Assembly (NCBI GenBank): GCA_024398105.1
Contig: JAKSJP010000015.1
Coordinates: forward strand, 1-56,901
Origin: Bacteroidales bacterium
GTDB lineage: Bacteria > Bacteroidota > Bacteroidia > Bacteroidales > UBA932
Direction: 5' to 3'
Length of the DNA: 56,901 nucleotides
The position numbers and the translations under genes are program-made. Positions 55,138 through 56,901 of this stretch are shown piece by piece. Numbering within the stretch: the first letter of the stretch is position 1; each line of letters begins with the position of its first letter. A model generated the notes under the pieces. It ran no database searches. It worked only from the letters and a program-made list of their open reading frames with translations, and was not told where the DNA came from.

Positions 55138-56769
55138 ATGGGAAAGATTGAACGAATAATCTCCGGAATCATGGTACCTCTGGTCACCGTCCTTGCCGCA
55201 CTGGCAACGGCCGGCTGCATCAAGAACGACATACCATACCCTAAGATTGCTGCGGGAATCACCGCCATGGACGTGGAAGGCGCTCTTTCCGTCAACATCA
55301 ATTCCGACGCAAGGACAGTCGACATAGTTCTCGAGGAACAGACAGACATGCGAAGCGTCAACATCCGCAGCGTGGAGTTCAACGAAAGGACGGTGGAGCC
55401 TTCGTGGGACATCACCGGAAAGAGGGATCTCTCAAGTCCTCTGAAGCTGACCCTCAAGACTTTCGACGAATATATCTGGGAAGTACGTGCAAGCCAGACC
55501 ATCGAGAGGTATTTCACCGTATCGGGACAGGTCGGCGAAACCTGGATCGACGATGTCAACCACAGGGCCATCACCCAGGTCTCATCGTCCCTCGACAGGG
55601 AAAGGCTCGATGTCACGAGCCTGAAGCTCGGTCCTGAGGGCATCACGACCTATTCACCGGACCCGTCAAGTCTCCACGACTTCACCAACGGGCAGGAGAT
55701 CGCCGTGAAGTACCATGACCTTACACAGGTCTGGCATCTCTACGTCGAGCAGACGGAGACCGTCGTGCAGTTCACGGGCGTCGACGCATGGACCAAGGTC
55801 GTATGGCTCAAGGCTTCGGGCATCGCAGGCAGGGAAAACGGCTTCAGATACAGGAAAAGAGGCACTCTCGCGTGGACGGAGGCTCCGGAGGTAACGGAGC
55901 ACGGCGGTTCGTTCAGAGCGGCCGTAAACGGCCTGGATCCGCTTACAGACTATGAGTGCATCGCATACAGCGGTGCCGACGAGACCGATATCCGCGAGTT
56001 CCGCACCGAGGCTGAGGTCCAGGTTCCGAACAGCGGTTTCGAGACTTTCTCTAACTGGGAGTCTGACAAGTTCTGTTCATTCTTCGACCCTGCATCTCCA
56101 GACCCTGCACTCCAGACCAAGTGGTGGGGCAGCGGAAACAAGGGATCGACTACCGTCGGTTCAAGCTACGCCATCACAGTCCCTGAGTCAGGAGACAGCC
56201 ACGAGGGTAAGTACTCCGTCAAGCTCGCATCGGCCTATGTAGTCATCAAGTTCGCGGCAGGAAACATCTTCTCCGGCGAATACTATAAGACAGTCGGTAC
56301 CTCAGGCGGTATCATCCACCTCGGCCGTCCGTTCACCCAGAGGCCTCAGAAGGTGACTGTCTGGCTGAAGTATAAGAGCGGCATCATTCCTGAGAAGTGC
56401 TTCAACGGCAAGCCTGACGGCGATCCGACCAAGGTCGGTGACCATGACAGGGGTACCGTATGGGTTGCCCTCGGCGACTGGGACTACCACAAGTACGGCG
56501 GAGACGAGCAGAGCCCTCTCGAGGTCAATACTCTCGAGAAGTCGTCTTTCTTCGACCCTAAGGGTCCGAACGTGATTGCCTACGGTAACTTTGTGAGCGC
56601 CGAGGACATCGATGAGTGGACCAAGGTCGAGATTCCTCTGGAATATACTTCGACCTCGCGCAGGCCGACCCATATCGTCATCTCTGCCGCAGCCAGCATG
56701 CTCGGTGACTACTTCACCGGCAGCCCTGACTCCGTCATGTGGCTCGACGACGTCCGCCTGGAGTACTAG
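55138..56769 (+). CDS. PCMD-domain lipoprotein
   Basis: A 543-residue lipoprotein with signal sequence ending ATAGC (Cys27). The N-terminal part (about 30-220) is unlike DUF4493 and contains Ig-like strands (MDVEGALSVNINSD). A fibronectin-like segment (about 220-300) is followed by a PCMD domain from VPNSGFETFSN to the end, with SFFDPASPDPAL, WWGSGNKGSTTVG, AYVVIKFAAGNIFSG, GRPFTQRP and DSVMWLDDVRLEY. It is the last gene of the operon in view and stands directly after the two barrels. Together with the fusion protein it brackets them. Confidence 0.85.
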   Translation: MGKIERIISGIMVPLVTVLAALATAGCIKNDIPYPKIAAGITAMDVEGALSVNINSDARTVDIVLEEQTDMRSVNIRSVEFNERTVEPSWDITGKRDLSSPLKLTLKTFDEYIWEVRASQTIERYFTVSGQVGETWIDDVNHRAITQVSSSLDRERLDVTSLKLGPEGITTYSPDPSSLHDFTNGQEIAVKYHDLTQVWHLYVEQTETVVQFTGVDAWTKVVWLKASGIAGRENGFRYRKRGTLAWTEAPEVTEHGGSFRAAVNGLDPLTDYECIAYSGADETDIREFRTEAEVQVPNSGFETFSNWESDKFCSFFDPASPDPALQTKWWGSGNKGSTTVGSSYAITVPESGDSHEGKYSVKLASAYVVIKFAAGNIFSGEYYKTVGTSGGIIHLGRPFTQRPQKVTVWLKYKSGIIPEKCFNGKPDGDPTKVGDHDRGTVWVALGDWDYHKYGGDEQSPLEVNTLEKSSFFDPKGPNVIAYGNFVSAEDIDEWTKVEIPLEYTSTSRRPTHIVISAAASMLGDYFTGSPDSVMWLDDVRLEY

Positions 56770-56827
56770 CCGGAGAGGCCGCAAGGGCCAGCAGGGCCTG
56801 AGAGGAAGGACAGGACGGCAGGGCAGA

Positions 56828-56901
56828 CCCTGGGGAGCAGGACAGGCCCTGGGGAGCAGGACAGGCAGGCCCTGGGGAGCAGGACAGGCAGGACAGCAGG
56901 G
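56828..56901. repeat. GC-rich tandem repeat running off the right edge
   Basis: CCCTGGGGAGCAGGACAGG occurs at 56828-56846, 56847-56865 and 56870-56888, the last preceded by an extra CAGG. Related CAGG/GGACAGG pieces continue to the edge. Unit length is therefore 19 or 23. G-runs lie on the plus strand. No open frame of substance crosses it, and the total length cannot be known from this window. Confidence 0.8.

Noticed and set aside
47920-56769. Polysaccharide utilisation locus
   Set aside because: No SusC/SusD pair, no glycoside hydrolase and no HTCS or anti-sigma system is present; PCMD alone is not enough.

Overview
The window comes from a bacterium of the order Bacteroidales (phylum Bacteroidota) with a fairly GC-rich chromosome. 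Three things point there. Several start regions carry the Bacteroidota -7 promoter box (TAnnTTTG), and two of these (tRNA-Gly, purE) also have a TTTG/TTG -33 element at the right distance. Shine-Dalgarno sequences are almost absent. The gene content is typical of the order: fimbrillin-like, DUF4493 and PCMD lipoproteins, DUF5106/thioredoxin-like and C69 peptidases, and the sigma54 regulator-LptE-TPR-SecG cluster. I cannot name genus or species. Most of the window is chromosomal housekeeping; I see no phage, integrase, transposase, CRISPR array or SusC/SusD pair.

Layout. 1-1.7 kb: 5' part of tRNA-Gly, pheS and a small secreted protein, all minus. 1.7-3.5 kb: secreted C69 dipeptidase (plus). 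3.5-9.9 kb (minus): sigma54 activator, LptE, TPR protein and SecG in one operon, then a ClpB lacking its N-terminal domain and a DUF234-type ATPase. 10.0-13.1 kb: TPR lipoprotein and secreted C1B peptidase with overlapping ends. 13.2-17.7 kb (minus): six-gene pyrimidine operon pyrK-D-F-E-B-I. 17.8-26.1 kb (plus): purine operon purE-L-M-H-D. The two nucleotide operons diverge from a 107-bp control region that contains a palindrome exactly between the purE -33 and -7 boxes. 26.3-29.5 kb (minus): a very large secreted protein that joins a zincin-type peptidase domain, a propeller-like middle and a C-terminal barrel. 29.5-39.0 kb (plus): Na/Pi transporter, thioredoxin-like lipoprotein, galM, thyA, folA, two tandem NSS transporters and a second C69 dipeptidase. 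39.4-42.0 kb: mutS (minus). 42.1-47.9 kb: glmS, a glycosyltransferase and a YfhO-family membrane protein.

47.9-56.8 kb is the most accessory-looking part: a compact seven-gene operon encoding a fimbrillin-like lipoprotein, two DUF4493-type lipoproteins, a DUF4493-PCMD fusion, two small outer-membrane barrels and a second PCMD lipoprotein. All seven carry export signals and five carry lipoboxes. I read it as a surface-exposed multi-component assembly of unknown function, and it is my best candidate for an undescribed system.

Non-coding structure is unusually rich. A 133-bp element with two hairpins occurs twice, without indels, both times between convergent genes; one stem base pair has changed on both sides. 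A 123-bp clover-like palindrome lies inside the purine operon between purH and purD. A 152-bp element with 22-bp imperfect inverted ends lies between the second dipeptidase and mutS. A GC-rich 19-23 bp tandem repeat runs off the right edge.
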